From: Methanomassiliicoccales archaeon
GTDB taxonomy: Archaea > Thermoplasmatota > Thermoplasmata > SG8-5
Assembly: GCA_030636255.1 (NCBI GenBank)
Contig: DAOVXH010000007.1
Span: 1-23,482 of the forward strand
DNA: 23,482 nucleotides
Reading direction: 5' to 3'
Shown here: piece after piece, positions 1 through 7,301 of the stretch
How positions within the stretch are numbered: position 1 is the first letter of the stretch
Layout of the letters: each line of letters opens with the position of its first letter
Position numbers and translations under genes: made by a program
The notes under the pieces: generated by a model
The model's input: only the letters and a program-made list of their open reading frames with translations
The model's database searches: none
What the model was told of the DNA's origin: nothing

Positions 1-1841
1 ACACGTCTCATGATTTTTCCGGACCTGGTCTTTGGCAGACCTGGTGCCCAGTGGACCTCATCAGGAGTTGCTATTGGGCCAATTTCTGCCCTTACGTGGT
101 TCCTGAGTTCCTTCTTGAGGTCATCTGTGTACTCGTATCCCTTTATCAGAGTTACATAGGAGTAGATTCCCTGTCCCTTGATTTCATGTGGGAAACCAAC
201 AACAGCTGCCTCTGCAACTGCTGGGTGGGAAACAAGTGCGCTCTCAACTTCAGCGGTACCCATTCTGTGTCCACTGACATTGATAACATCGTCAACTCTG
301 CCTGTTATCCAGTAATAGCCGTCCTCGTCACGCTTTGCACCGTCGCCGGTGAAATAGTTGCCTGGGAACATGCTGAAATATACTTCCTTGAACCTGTCAT
401 GGCTTCCATACAGATTTCTCATGATTCCTGGCCATGCGCCCTTGAGTATGAGTATACCGCTTGTTGCTCCTGGGAGCTCATTGCCCTGCTCGTCAACTAT
501 TGCTGGCTCAACACCGAAGAATGGTAGTGTTGCTGAACCTGGCTTGGTTGGTGTTGCACCAGGCAATGGTGTGATAAGAATACCACCGGTCTCTGTCTGC
601 CACCATGTGTCCACAATTGGGCAGTTTCCATTACCGATAACATTGTGGTACCAGTTCCATGCCTCTGGGTTAATTGGCTCGCCAACTGTTCCCAATAATC
701 TGAGACTCTTTCTGGAGGTTTTCAAGACTGGCTCGTCGCCGTCCCTCATAAGTGCGCGGATAGCTGTTGGTGCTGTGTAGAACTGAGTGACCTTGTACTT
801 GTCAACAACTTCCCAGAACCTGCTGTAATCCGGGTAGGTTGGCACACCCTCGAACATGACGCTTGTTGCGCCGTTCAGGAGCGGCCCGTACACGATATAC
901 GAGTGGCCAGTAACCCAGCCAATATCTGCTGTGCACCACCAGATGTCTCCTTCCTGGTAGTCGAAGACATACTTGTGTGTCATTGCTGTGTATATCATGT
1001 AACCGCCAGTTGTGTGCAGAACGCCCTTTGGCTTTCCTGTTGAACCGGATGTGTACAGAATGAACAGTGGATCTTCTGAATCCATTTCCTCTATCGGACT
1101 TTCACCCTTGACATCATCTGCTGCCATCTCATCATGCCACCATACGTCGCGGTCGCCTTTCATTGGGACTTCAACACCTGTGCGCTGAACAACAAATGTC
1201 TTCTCGATGCTTGGACATTCTTCAAGAGCGCGGTCTGCATTTGTCTTCATTGGGACATCTTGTTTCTTGCCCCTGAGTGCTGTGTCTTGTGTAACGAGAA
1301 TCTTGCATGTTGAATCATTAATTCTGTCTTTGAGGGAATCTGCGGAGAATGCACCGAACACAACAGAGTGAATGGCACCGATTCTGGCACAGGCCAACAT
1401 GGCAACTGGAAGTTCGGGTATCATCTGCATGTACAGGCAGACTCTATCGCCCTTCTTCACGCCATTCTTCCTGAGGACATTGGCGAACTTGCACACTTCT
1501 TCGTGCAATTCCTTGTATGTTATCTTCCTGTCTTCACCTGGCTCATTGCCTTCCCAGAGAAATACTGTCTGGTCTCCTCTGGTTTCCAAATGCCTATCCA
1601 GACAATTATAGGACATATTGGTTTTACCCCCCTCGAAGAACTTGATATAGCCCTCTACGAAGTCGAACTGCCTGACTTTGTCCCACTTCTTGAACCATGT
1701 AAAGTCTTCTGCTATCTTGCCCCAGAATCCATCCGGGTCATTGATAGATTCATCGTACATTTTCTTGTACTCGTCCATGCTCTTTATGTGAGCTTTTGCT
1801 ACGAATTCCTCATTTGGCTTGTACATGTTATCACCGGTCAT
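1..1841 (-). CDS. acs: acetyl-CoA synthetase, AMP-forming (C-terminus cut by window edge)
   Basis: Activates acetate with ATP to acetyl-AMP and then acetyl-CoA in the cytoplasm. I translated the minus strand from ATG 1841; 613 codons lie in the window. Visible are the ATP-binding loop TSGSTGKPKG at residues 264-273, the acetate-pocket segment DTWWQTETGG, the hinge-region motif SGHRMGTAEVESAL, and the C-terminal LPKTRSGKIMRR. The catalytic lysine of that last motif is residue 609, the same number as in the Salmonella enzyme (family knowledge), so only about 40 residues are missing. Start 1841 is preceded by AGAGGG. A second in-frame ATG lies five codons in. The next minus-strand genes are another acyl-CoA synthetase and an acetate transporter, so acetate assimilation is the likely role. 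The lysine is a known acetylation control site in bacteria; no acetyltransferase is visible nearby. Confidence 0.97.
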   Translation of the reverse strand, partial: MTGDNMYKPNEEFVAKAHIKSMDEYKKMYDESINDPDGFWGKIAEDFTWFKKWDKVRQFDFVEGYIKFFEGGKTNMSYNCLDRHLETRGDQTVFLWEGNEPGEDRKITYKELHEEVCKFANVLRKNGVKKGDRVCLYMQMIPELPVAMLACARIGAIHSVVFGAFSADSLKDRINDSTCKILVTQDTALRGKKQDVPMKTNADRALEECPSIEKTFVVQRTGVEVPMKGDRDVWWHDEMAADDVKGESPIEEMDSEDPLFILYTSGSTGKPKGVLHTTGGYMIYTAMTHKYVFDYQEGDIWWCTADIGWVTGHSYIVYGPLLNGATSVMFEGVPTYPDYSRFWEVVDKYKVTQFYTAPTAIRALMRDGDEPVLKTSRKSLRLLGTVGEPINPEAWNWYHNVIGNGNCPIVDTWWQTETGGILITPLPGATPTKPGSATLPFFGVEPAIVDEQGNELPGATSGILILKGAWPGIMRNLYGSHDRFKEVYFSMFPGNYFTGDGAKRDEDGYYWITGRVDDVINVSGHRMGTAEVESALVSHPAVAEAAVVGFPHEIKGQGIYSYVTLIKGYEYTDDLKKELRNHVRAEIGPIATPDEVHWAPGLPKTRSGKIMRR

Positions 1842-2026
1842 TAAATCCCTCTTTAGGTCGCATTTGGATTGGATTAGTGGAGGGGAATTAGTTCCACTAT
1901 TTATTTCTTAGCCTGCACAGACACGTACATAAAAGCACTATTCGTAATTATGGTATATTTCACCTAGAAATTATGCCCCTAAATCTGATGATTTTTATCG
2001 CTTTACGTGAAATTGTCTATGGCCAA
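1842..2026 (-). promoter_or_regulatory. acs upstream region with TATA-like box and imperfect palindrome
   Basis: There is no coding potential in these 185 bases. On the minus strand AAATAAATAG (1897-1906) is a plausible TATA box, which would place transcription start near 1876 and give a leader of about 35 bases with AGAGGG before the ATG. An imperfect palindrome with GTGGA/TCCAC outer arms and GGAA/TTCC inner arms (1877-1897) lies at the predicted start site and could be an operator. The gap also contains the 3' end of the upstream synthetase transcript; I see no strong hairpin terminator there. Confidence 0.4.
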
Positions 2027-3649
2027 TCAATTTTTTGACTTGGCCAATTCCTGCTCACGAAGAACCTTGCGCTTGGTTTTTCCACTCTGTGTTTTAGGCA
2101 AGCTATCAACAAATTCAATGGCCCGAGGATATTCATATGCAGCGATTGTTTGTTTGCAATGGCTCTTAATGGAGTCTGCCAGTTCATCACTGGCTTCAAA
2201 ATCTGGATTAAGGACAATGAAGCTCTTCACAATGACGCCTCTGATATCATCAGGGGATGCAACTGCAGCAGATTCTAACACTGCTGGATGCTCATTAACC
2301 GCACTTTCAACGTCAAAGGGTGATACACGATAGCCAGCTGTCATTATCAAATCATCACCACGACCTGCGAACCAGTAATACCCCTCCTCATCGATGTAAA
2401 GGGTGTCACCTGTTAGGAACCATCCATTCTTGAAGGCCTCTGCTGTTTTATCTGGCTTGTTCCAGTACTCCTTCAGAAGGCCTGGATCATCCTGGCGTAT
2501 TGCCAGTGTTCCCTCTTCTCTTGCTCCCAAAGGATTACCATTCTCATCTACCACCGCACAGATATGGCCTGGCTGTGGCTTTCCGCATGAACCTGGCTTG
2601 ATATTCATATCTCTAATATTGGAAAGATAGACCATGCACTCAGTCATTCCTATGCCATCCAGTATATCAATGCCAAGGAGGCGCTTCCATTCTGTAACAA
2701 CCTCGGGATTCAATGGTTCTCCGGCAGAGATACAATGCCTCAGAGAGCTAAGGTCCCACTTGCTCTCGAACCCCTCAAGCTGAAGGAACATCCTGTAGCA
2801 GGTTGGCACAGAGGCCAGGTTGGTAATCTTGTGTTTCTGAATAAGGTCGAACCATTTGTCTGGACTGAACCTTCCATCAAAAATGAAGCTGGTCATTCCA
2901 TGTCTCCATGCATACAAAAATCCATTGCCAAGAGGGAAAATCCAATTAAGGTCACCAGTGTGTCCCAGGATGTCTCCTTCTTTATAATTATTCCAGTAAT
3001 ATGCATCTGGGTCATTTCCAATTGTCCATCTGTGTAAATGAACAGCACCCTTTGGGGCACCTGTTGTTCCTGAGGTGTAGCAAAAGAATGCCATGTCCTC
3101 TGGTCCTGTTGGCTCTGGTGTGAGGTCCGCAGATGCCTGGCCCATCAATTCTTCGAAGGAAGTATGTCCCTGGCCAGGTTCTCCAACAACAATTATATGC
3201 TCCAAGGTTGGGCAATTGCCCTTAACCTCATCAATTGCAGAAACATAATCAGGTACAGATATGGCCATCTTTGCTGATGAATCAGTAATACGATATTCCA
3301 CCTCTGGAGGTTTGAACATGCATGAGGATGGTATTGGAATAGCTCCTATCTTCACACCGCCCAGGAAGGCCATCTGGAACTCAGGGATGTTTGGAAGCCG
3401 TATCAGGAACCGGTCTCCTTTTCCAAGCCCTAGATTACGTAGAACATTGCCGAACTTGTCACTGCCCTCCTTCATCTGGGCAAATGTGTACTTCTTCACA
3501 TCACCGGCCTCATTCTCCCAAATGAGAGCAACCCTGTCGCCATTACCAGCAGCCACATGTTTGTCTACGCAATCCACGCCCATGTTAAACTGTTCTGGGA
3601 TATTCCATTTCCATTCCTTATATTCCTTGTCATAATCAAAGCCAGTCAT
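2027..3649 (-). CDS. AMP-forming acyl-CoA synthetase (medium-chain/benzoate-like family)
   Basis: Adenylate-forming ligase that would join a carboxylic acid to CoA with ATP to AMP. The 540-aa protein is full length for the acyl-CoA synthetase family and shorter than true Acs. Motifs: P-loop YTSGTTGAPKG at 191-201, the GIGMTE adenylate-binding segment, TGDTLYIDEEGYYWFAGRGDD in the hinge region, AGYRVSPFDVESAV, and the C-terminal LPKTQSGKTKRK with catalytic Lys524. AGYRVSPFDVE is typical of medium-chain or aromatic acid synthetases and differs from the SGHR motif of Acs, so the substrate is probably not only acetate; it could be propionate, a branched-chain acid or an aromatic acid. The ATG at 3649 follows GGTGAG at short spacing, with a TATA-like AATTATAG further upstream. 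It is co-directional with acs, with 185 bases between them, so each may have its own promoter. Confidence 0.93.
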   Translation of the reverse strand: MTGFDYDKEYKEWKWNIPEQFNMGVDCVDKHVAAGNGDRVALIWENEAGDVKKYTFAQMKEGSDKFGNVLRNLGLGKGDRFLIRLPNIPEFQMAFLGGVKIGAIPIPSSCMFKPPEVEYRITDSSAKMAISVPDYVSAIDEVKGNCPTLEHIIVVGEPGQGHTSFEELMGQASADLTPEPTGPEDMAFFCYTSGTTGAPKGAVHLHRWTIGNDPDAYYWNNYKEGDILGHTGDLNWIFPLGNGFLYAWRHGMTSFIFDGRFSPDKWFDLIQKHKITNLASVPTCYRMFLQLEGFESKWDLSSLRHCISAGEPLNPEVVTEWKRLLGIDILDGIGMTECMVYLSNIRDMNIKPGSCGKPQPGHICAVVDENGNPLGAREEGTLAIRQDDPGLLKEYWNKPDKTAEAFKNGWFLTGDTLYIDEEGYYWFAGRGDDLIMTAGYRVSPFDVESAVNEHPAVLESAAVASPDDIRGVIVKSFIVLNPDFEASDELADSIKSHCKQTIAAYEYPRAIEFVDSLPKTQSGKTKRKVLREQELAKSKN

Positions 3650-3733
3650 AATCTCACCGTATATTGATATTCAGCGGGATGGAATCTTCTATAATTAAGA
3701 TTGCGGAGATTTCCTCATAAGTTAAAATAATAT

Positions 3734-3764
3734 AAAAAAGGAAAGGAAAAGGCCCCGAAGGGCC
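3734..3764 (-). terminator. intrinsic terminator after the acetate transporter
   Basis: Read on the minus strand, a GGCCCTTCGGGGCC hairpin (3751-3764, GGCCC/GGGCC arms) starts seven bases beyond the transporter stop and is followed by a T-rich run with six consecutive T (3734-3750). Archaeal termination needs only the T-run; the hairpin makes this a strong candidate. It separates the transporter from the downstream acyl-CoA synthetase. Confidence 0.7.
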
Positions 3765-3770
3765 ATTCAT

Positions 3771-4367
3771 TTAGAATTCTATTTTCTTCATAGCCAGTAT
3801 AGGGTCACCAAGTGGCAAAACCTCGAAGCCAGCTATTCCCTTGAGTCCTATGGCAGCGGTTGTGTAGAAACCTGCGGCAGAAACTAGAAGTTCTGCAATA
3901 CCGGCCAACCAGCCAGGGGTTCCAAAGAAAACCTGCATAATCAGGAATAAGAACAGGAAGTCTATGAAGAAGAACACTGCAAAGAATGCCTTGTTAATAG
4001 ATGCTGCTGCATAGGTCATGAAGAGACAGAATATCAGGTAGCCAATGAAAGCAAAACCTAATTGGTCAACGCTTGCAGCTATTCCCATTTCAGGTAAAAG
4101 CCAAACCATTCCAATTGCAAACCAGAATAAACCAAATGCGCCAAATGCTGTGGCTGCGAATACATTCTCTCTCTTGAACTCAACGCTACAGGCAATTATC
4201 TGTGCGAAAGCACCCAGGAAAATCACCCATGGTAAAAGTCCACCAGTTCCTTCTGTGAGTCCCAATTTATGTGAGGCGGCCACCAAGGTAGCCATACTCA
4301 GACCGAACACACCAAGGGCGGCTGGGTCTGCCAGTCTTAATTTCATTTCATTTACGTTTCCCATCAT
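3771..4367 (-). CDS. satP: acetate uptake transporter, GPR1/FUN34/YaaH (SatP) family
   Basis: Small integral membrane protein that moves acetate (in relatives also succinate) across the cytoplasmic membrane. The 198-aa length and six predicted hydrophobic helices match the family. The signature near the N-terminus, ADPAALGVFGLSMATL (residues 13-28), corresponds to the family's NPAPLGL motif, with Asp in place of Asn. The start is an ATG-ATG pair (4367 and 4364) preceded by a perfect GGAGG; the second ATG has the better spacing. It has its own promoter with a palindrome (4386-4414) and its own terminator (3734-3764), so it appears monocistronic and separately controlled. Lying next to two AMP-forming synthetases, it fits uptake followed by activation of acetate. 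Confidence 0.93.
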   Translation of the reverse strand: MMGNVNEMKLRLADPAALGVFGLSMATLVAASHKLGLTEGTGGLLPWVIFLGAFAQIIACSVEFKRENVFAATAFGAFGLFWFAIGMVWLLPEMGIAASVDQLGFAFIGYLIFCLFMTYAAASINKAFFAVFFFIDFLFLFLIMQVFFGTPGWLAGIAELLVSAAGFYTTAAIGLKGIAGFEVLPLGDPILAMKKIEF

Positions 4368-4385
4368 TAATCCTCCATTCAGGAG

Positions 4386-4423
4386 CTATTTGACAATTTT
4401 ATTTTGACAAATAGATTATAAAA
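4386..4423 (-). promoter_or_regulatory. satP promoter with palindromic operator candidate
   Basis: On the minus strand TTTATAAT (4415-4422) is a good TATA box, predicting transcription start near 4392. Immediately downstream, CTATTTG (4386-4392) and CAAATAG (4408-4414) are perfect 7-base inverted arms around a 15-base A/T-rich centre that also contains a repeated TTGACAA/TTGTCAA half-site. A dimeric repressor bound between the TATA box and the start site is the usual archaeal way to block initiation. That role is inferred; the symmetry is seen directly. Confidence 0.55.
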
Positions 4424-4479
4424 CGAAAATAATTATTCATATATAAACTTTTGGTGAGAATCAACGCCTATTGTCGAAC

Positions 4480-5232
4480 TCAGTACATAATCAATCCGCC
4501 GTTCACGTGAATGACCTGGCCAGTTATGTAATCTGAATCCCGGGAGCAAAGGAACTTCACTGCCCTGGCAATATCTTCCGGCTGTCCCAATCTATGATGT
4601 GGGATTGTTTTCAACACAGTGTCCAGCGGATGAACCTCATCAAATACCAGCATATCTGTCTCAATGTATCCAGGCGCGATTGCATTGACATTTATTCCAT
4701 GCCTAGCAAGTTCCAGGGCATGAGATTTTGTCAGTGAGAATAACCCTCCCTTGGATGCAGCATAATGAACCTCATGGTCTGTGCCAGTAAACGCTACGCA
4801 CGATGAAATATGCACGATTCTGCCACTTTTCTTCTCCAGCATATGGGGCGTGAAAGCTTTTGTTACAAGGAATGCACCAGTCAAATTTACATCTAAAACC
4901 TTATGCCAGTCATCTTCTGACAATTCCCAGGACTTCAGATGCTGATGTATTCCAGCATTGTTTATTACAAAATCAACCCGATTCCACTTGTCCATGACTG
5001 CATCATATAGTCTGGCCACATCCCCAGAATTTGAAACATCGCATTTGATGGTCATGGCCTCCTGGCCTATTTCCTCAATCTCTGTCTGAACTTGTTTGGC
5101 TTTTTCCTCTTCAGACCTATAAACAATGGCAATACTGGCCCCATTCCTTGCCAGCTCAAGTGCTATACCCTTTCCAATGCCCCTGGATGCTCCTGTAACT
5201 ACAGCCACTTTATTTGAAAACTCTAGTGTCAT
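4480..5232 (-). CDS. short-chain dehydrogenase/reductase, FabG/PhaB-like
   Basis: NAD(P)H-dependent oxidoreductase of the classical SDR family, 250 aa, full length. Seen: the Rossmann motif TGASRGIG (13-20), NNAG (91-94), catalytic Ser144, Tyr157 and Lys161 in YAASK, and the C-terminal VNGG segment usual in 3-oxoacyl reductases. Basic residues after beta-strand 2 (YRSEEEK) suggest NADPH. In archaea lacking ACP such proteins are usually read as 3-hydroxyacyl-CoA/3-oxoacyl-CoA reductases or sugar dehydrogenases, so the substrate is open. The neighbouring acyl-CoA synthetases make a 3-oxoacyl-CoA substrate plausible (inference). ATG 5232 lies about 24 bases from a TATA-like TTTATTTG with no Shine-Dalgarno, suggesting a leaderless message. 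It is divergent from fhs. Confidence 0.9.
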   Translation of the reverse strand: MTLEFSNKVAVVTGASRGIGKGIALELARNGASIAIVYRSEEEKAKQVQTEIEEIGQEAMTIKCDVSNSGDVARLYDAVMDKWNRVDFVINNAGIHQHLKSWELSEDDWHKVLDVNLTGAFLVTKAFTPHMLEKKSGRIVHISSCVAFTGTDHEVHYAASKGGLFSLTKSHALELARHGINVNAIAPGYIETDMLVFDEVHPLDTVLKTIPHHRLGQPEDIARAVKFLCSRDSDYITGQVIHVNGGLIMY

Positions 5233-5249
5233 ATTATCAACCGGACAAG

Positions 5250-5268
5250 GTCAAATAAACTTATTAAT
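5250..5268. promoter_or_regulatory. compact divergent promoter between SDR gene and fhs
   Basis: The 56-base gap holds two TATA-like boxes almost touching: TTATTAAT (5261-5268, plus) centred about 24 bases before the fhs ATG, and TTTATTTG (5253-5260, minus) centred about 24 bases before the SDR ATG. Neither gene has a clear Shine-Dalgarno, so both transcripts are probably leaderless. The boxes are so close that TBP/TFB binding in one direction should exclude the other (inference). Confidence 0.5.
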
Positions 5269-5288
5269 GCTTTTCCAGTTACAGGCCT

Positions 5289-6944
5289 ATGAAGGAAGAC
5301 ATTGACATAGCCAGGGAAGTGAAATTACAGCCAATAGAAGATATTGGGGCAAAATTGGGACTGGAGGATTTACTTTTGCCATTTGGGTGCAGCAAGGCCA
5401 AGGTTGCGGTTGACCAGATGGATCTTTCAAAAAAGAAAGGCAAAATGATTCTTGTTACTGCCATGAGCCCAACACCGGCCGGTGAAGGAAAAACCACAAT
5501 GGCCATAGGCCTGTCAATGGCCCTGAACCGATTAGGCAAGAATGCTGTTGTTGGTTTGCGTGAACCATCTCTTGGTCCGGTATTTGGAATCAAGGGCGGT
5601 GCAGCAGGTGGCGGTTATAGCCAGGTGCTACCAATGGAGGACATTAATCTTCATTTTACAGGGGATTTGCATGCAATAACCTCGGCTCACAATCTTCTTT
5701 CAGCCCTGATAAACAATAGTATGCATTTTGAAAATAAGTTCAATCTAGATTCCCGTAGGATAGACTGGCCAAGGGTCATGGACATGAATGACCGCTCGCT
5801 TCGGAAGGTTGTTGTTGGTCTTGGAGGAAGACAGAGCGGAATGATAGACGAGGAACATTTTGATATTACTGCGGCATCAGAAGTAATGGCCATCCTATGC
5901 CTGTGCAAGAACCCAAGCGAGCTCAAGGAAATGCTGGGAAATGCACTTGTGGGCTTCGGAGTGAACGGTGACCCGGTCTATTGTAGAGATTTAAATGCTG
6001 CTGGTCCAATGGCTGTGCTACTAAAAGATGCCATCAAGCCAAACCTGGTCCAGACCATAGAGGGTGACCCGGCCATTATCCATGGCGGGCCCTTTGCAAA
6101 CATCGCCCATGGCACTTCCTCGTTAATAGCAGCCAGGCTTGGCCTTCATCTTGCAGATTACTATGTCACCGAAGCAGGTTTTGGTGCTGACCTGGGAGCA
6201 GAAAAGTTCTTTGATATTTTCAGCAGAAAGTCCAATCTACCAATTGCCGCCGTAGTAATAGTAGCCACAACCAAGGCCCTGAAGTACCATGGTGGCATTA
6301 AAAAGAAAGAGCTGGGCAAGGAAAATGTCGAAGCCGTAGAAAAAGGATTTGTTAATCTCAAGCAGCATATTGAGAATATTCAGAATTTCGGATGGAAGCC
6401 AGTGGTATGTCTGAATGTTCATGGAAATGACACGGAAGCCGAGAAAAAACGCATAATCGAACTATGTCAGAGCTATGGTGCAGAATGTGTGCCAACCGAG
6501 GTCCATGCCAGAGGTTCCGAAGGAGGCCTGGAACTTGCAAAAGCTGTTATATCCAATCTTGATGAAAAAATGCCCAATTATGCATATCCCCTTGAAATGG
6601 GAATCAAGGAAAAAATAGAAATGCTGGCCAAGAAGATTTACCGGGCAGAAAACGTTACTTGCTCTCCTGTGGCCAAGAAATACATCAGGCGCTGGGAAGA
6701 GCTTGGATTCAGGGATTTACCACTGAGCCTTGCCAAGACCCAGTACTCATTTTCAGATAATAAGAAACGTCTTGGAGCCCCAAGGAACTTCGAGGTTCAT
6801 ATTCGAGAAGTGAAATTATCTGCTGGTGCAGGATTCATAATTCCAATTGCCGGAGAAATAATGAGAATGCCGGGCCTTCCCAGGCGTCCAGCTGCTGAAA
6901 AGATAGATATGAATGATAATGGAGAAATTGTAGGCCTGTTCTAA
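5289..6944 (+). CDS. fhs: formate-tetrahydrofolate ligase
   Basis: Joins formate to tetrahydrofolate with ATP to make 10-formyl-THF, the entry of formate into one-carbon metabolism. The 551-aa protein is full length for the family (about 555-560). Diagnostic features: the ATP-binding PTPAGEGKTT at residues 61-70, EPSLGPVFGIKGGAAGGGYS just after it, FTGDLHAITSAHNLL, HGGPFANIAHG, the TEAGFGADLGAEKF segment, and a C-terminal MPGLPRRPAAE. No Shine-Dalgarno is evident before ATG 5289, but a TATA box lies at the leaderless distance. Its stop overlaps the convergent small gene by four bases. Folate-type Fhs occurs in some Thermoplasmatota and other archaea; no MTHFD (FolD) partner lies in this window. 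Confidence 0.98.
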   Translation: MKEDIDIAREVKLQPIEDIGAKLGLEDLLLPFGCSKAKVAVDQMDLSKKKGKMILVTAMSPTPAGEGKTTMAIGLSMALNRLGKNAVVGLREPSLGPVFGIKGGAAGGGYSQVLPMEDINLHFTGDLHAITSAHNLLSALINNSMHFENKFNLDSRRIDWPRVMDMNDRSLRKVVVGLGGRQSGMIDEEHFDITAASEVMAILCLCKNPSELKEMLGNALVGFGVNGDPVYCRDLNAAGPMAVLLKDAIKPNLVQTIEGDPAIIHGGPFANIAHGTSSLIAARLGLHLADYYVTEAGFGADLGAEKFFDIFSRKSNLPIAAVVIVATTKALKYHGGIKKKELGKENVEAVEKGFVNLKQHIENIQNFGWKPVVCLNVHGNDTEAEKKRIIELCQSYGAECVPTEVHARGSEGGLELAKAVISNLDEKMPNYAYPLEMGIKEKIEMLAKKIYRAENVTCSPVAKKYIRRWEELGFRDLPLSLAKTQYSFSDNKKRLGAPRNFEVHIREVKLSAGAGFIIPIAGEIMRMPGLPRRPAAEKIDMNDNGEIVGLF

Positions 6945-7234
6945 TCCTTCTTGGATGAAGTCATTTTGTGGGTAGGTGGCTTTGGCATTACATGGGTGAG
7001 CTCATCCAACTCATCAATCTTTATCTGAAGTGCCTTTGCAGTTTCCTTCATCATTGCCCTCAAGTTGCCCAAGCTGGAGTCGGCAGGGATACTAGCAATC
7101 TGATTGTTGAGCTTTTCAAGCTTCGTGGAAAGGTTTTCCATCTCAATTTTAAACCAATCTGGCATGTTTTTATTTGCCATATTCGGCTCATTTTTGAGAA
7201 CTAATTTCCTATTTTTATGATGTGCAACGTCCAT
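6941..7234 (-). CDS. small coiled-coil protein of unknown function
   Basis: A 97-aa soluble, charged protein that I do not recognise. Residues about 30-85 have heptad-like spacing of Leu/Ile/Met (WFKIEMENLSTKLEKLNNQI and a second helix LRAMMKETAKALQIKIDEL) broken by a Pro/Gly-rich turn, so a helical hairpin or coiled-coil dimer is likely. The tail is PPTHKMTSSKKD. The start at 7234 is supported by a TATA box (7265-7276, minus) 37 bases upstream and AGGTG near the ATG. An alternative is ATG 7180, starting MANKNMPDWF, where the conserved-looking part begins. It is convergent with fhs, with a four-base overlap of stops. Confidence 0.6.
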   Translation of the reverse strand: MDVAHHKNRKLVLKNEPNMANKNMPDWFKIEMENLSTKLEKLNNQIASIPADSSLGNLRAMMKETAKALQIKIDELDELTHVMPKPPTHKMTSSKKD

Positions 7235-7241
7235 CCCTCTA

Positions 7242-7276
7242 CACCTTGAGGTGGGGAAATAAAACAGTATAAAAAA
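7242..7276 (-). promoter_or_regulatory. promoter with short perfect palindrome
   Basis: TTTTTTATACTG on the minus strand (7265-7276) is a strong TATA box. CACCTTGAGGTG (7242-7253) is a palindrome with CACCT/AGGTG arms that sits over the predicted transcription start (near 7245) of the coiled-coil gene. It also contains the AGGTG that could pair with 16S rRNA, so the symmetry may partly reflect a ribosome site. Confidence 0.35.
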
Positions 7277-7301
7277 GGTTTCTATTGATAATTATTAAAA
7301 A

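Noticed and set aside
51..3635. Several plus-strand open frames of 60-158 codons opposite the two synthetase genes
   Set aside because: They are antisense shadows of strongly conserved coding sequence, with no ribosome sites or recognisable domains.
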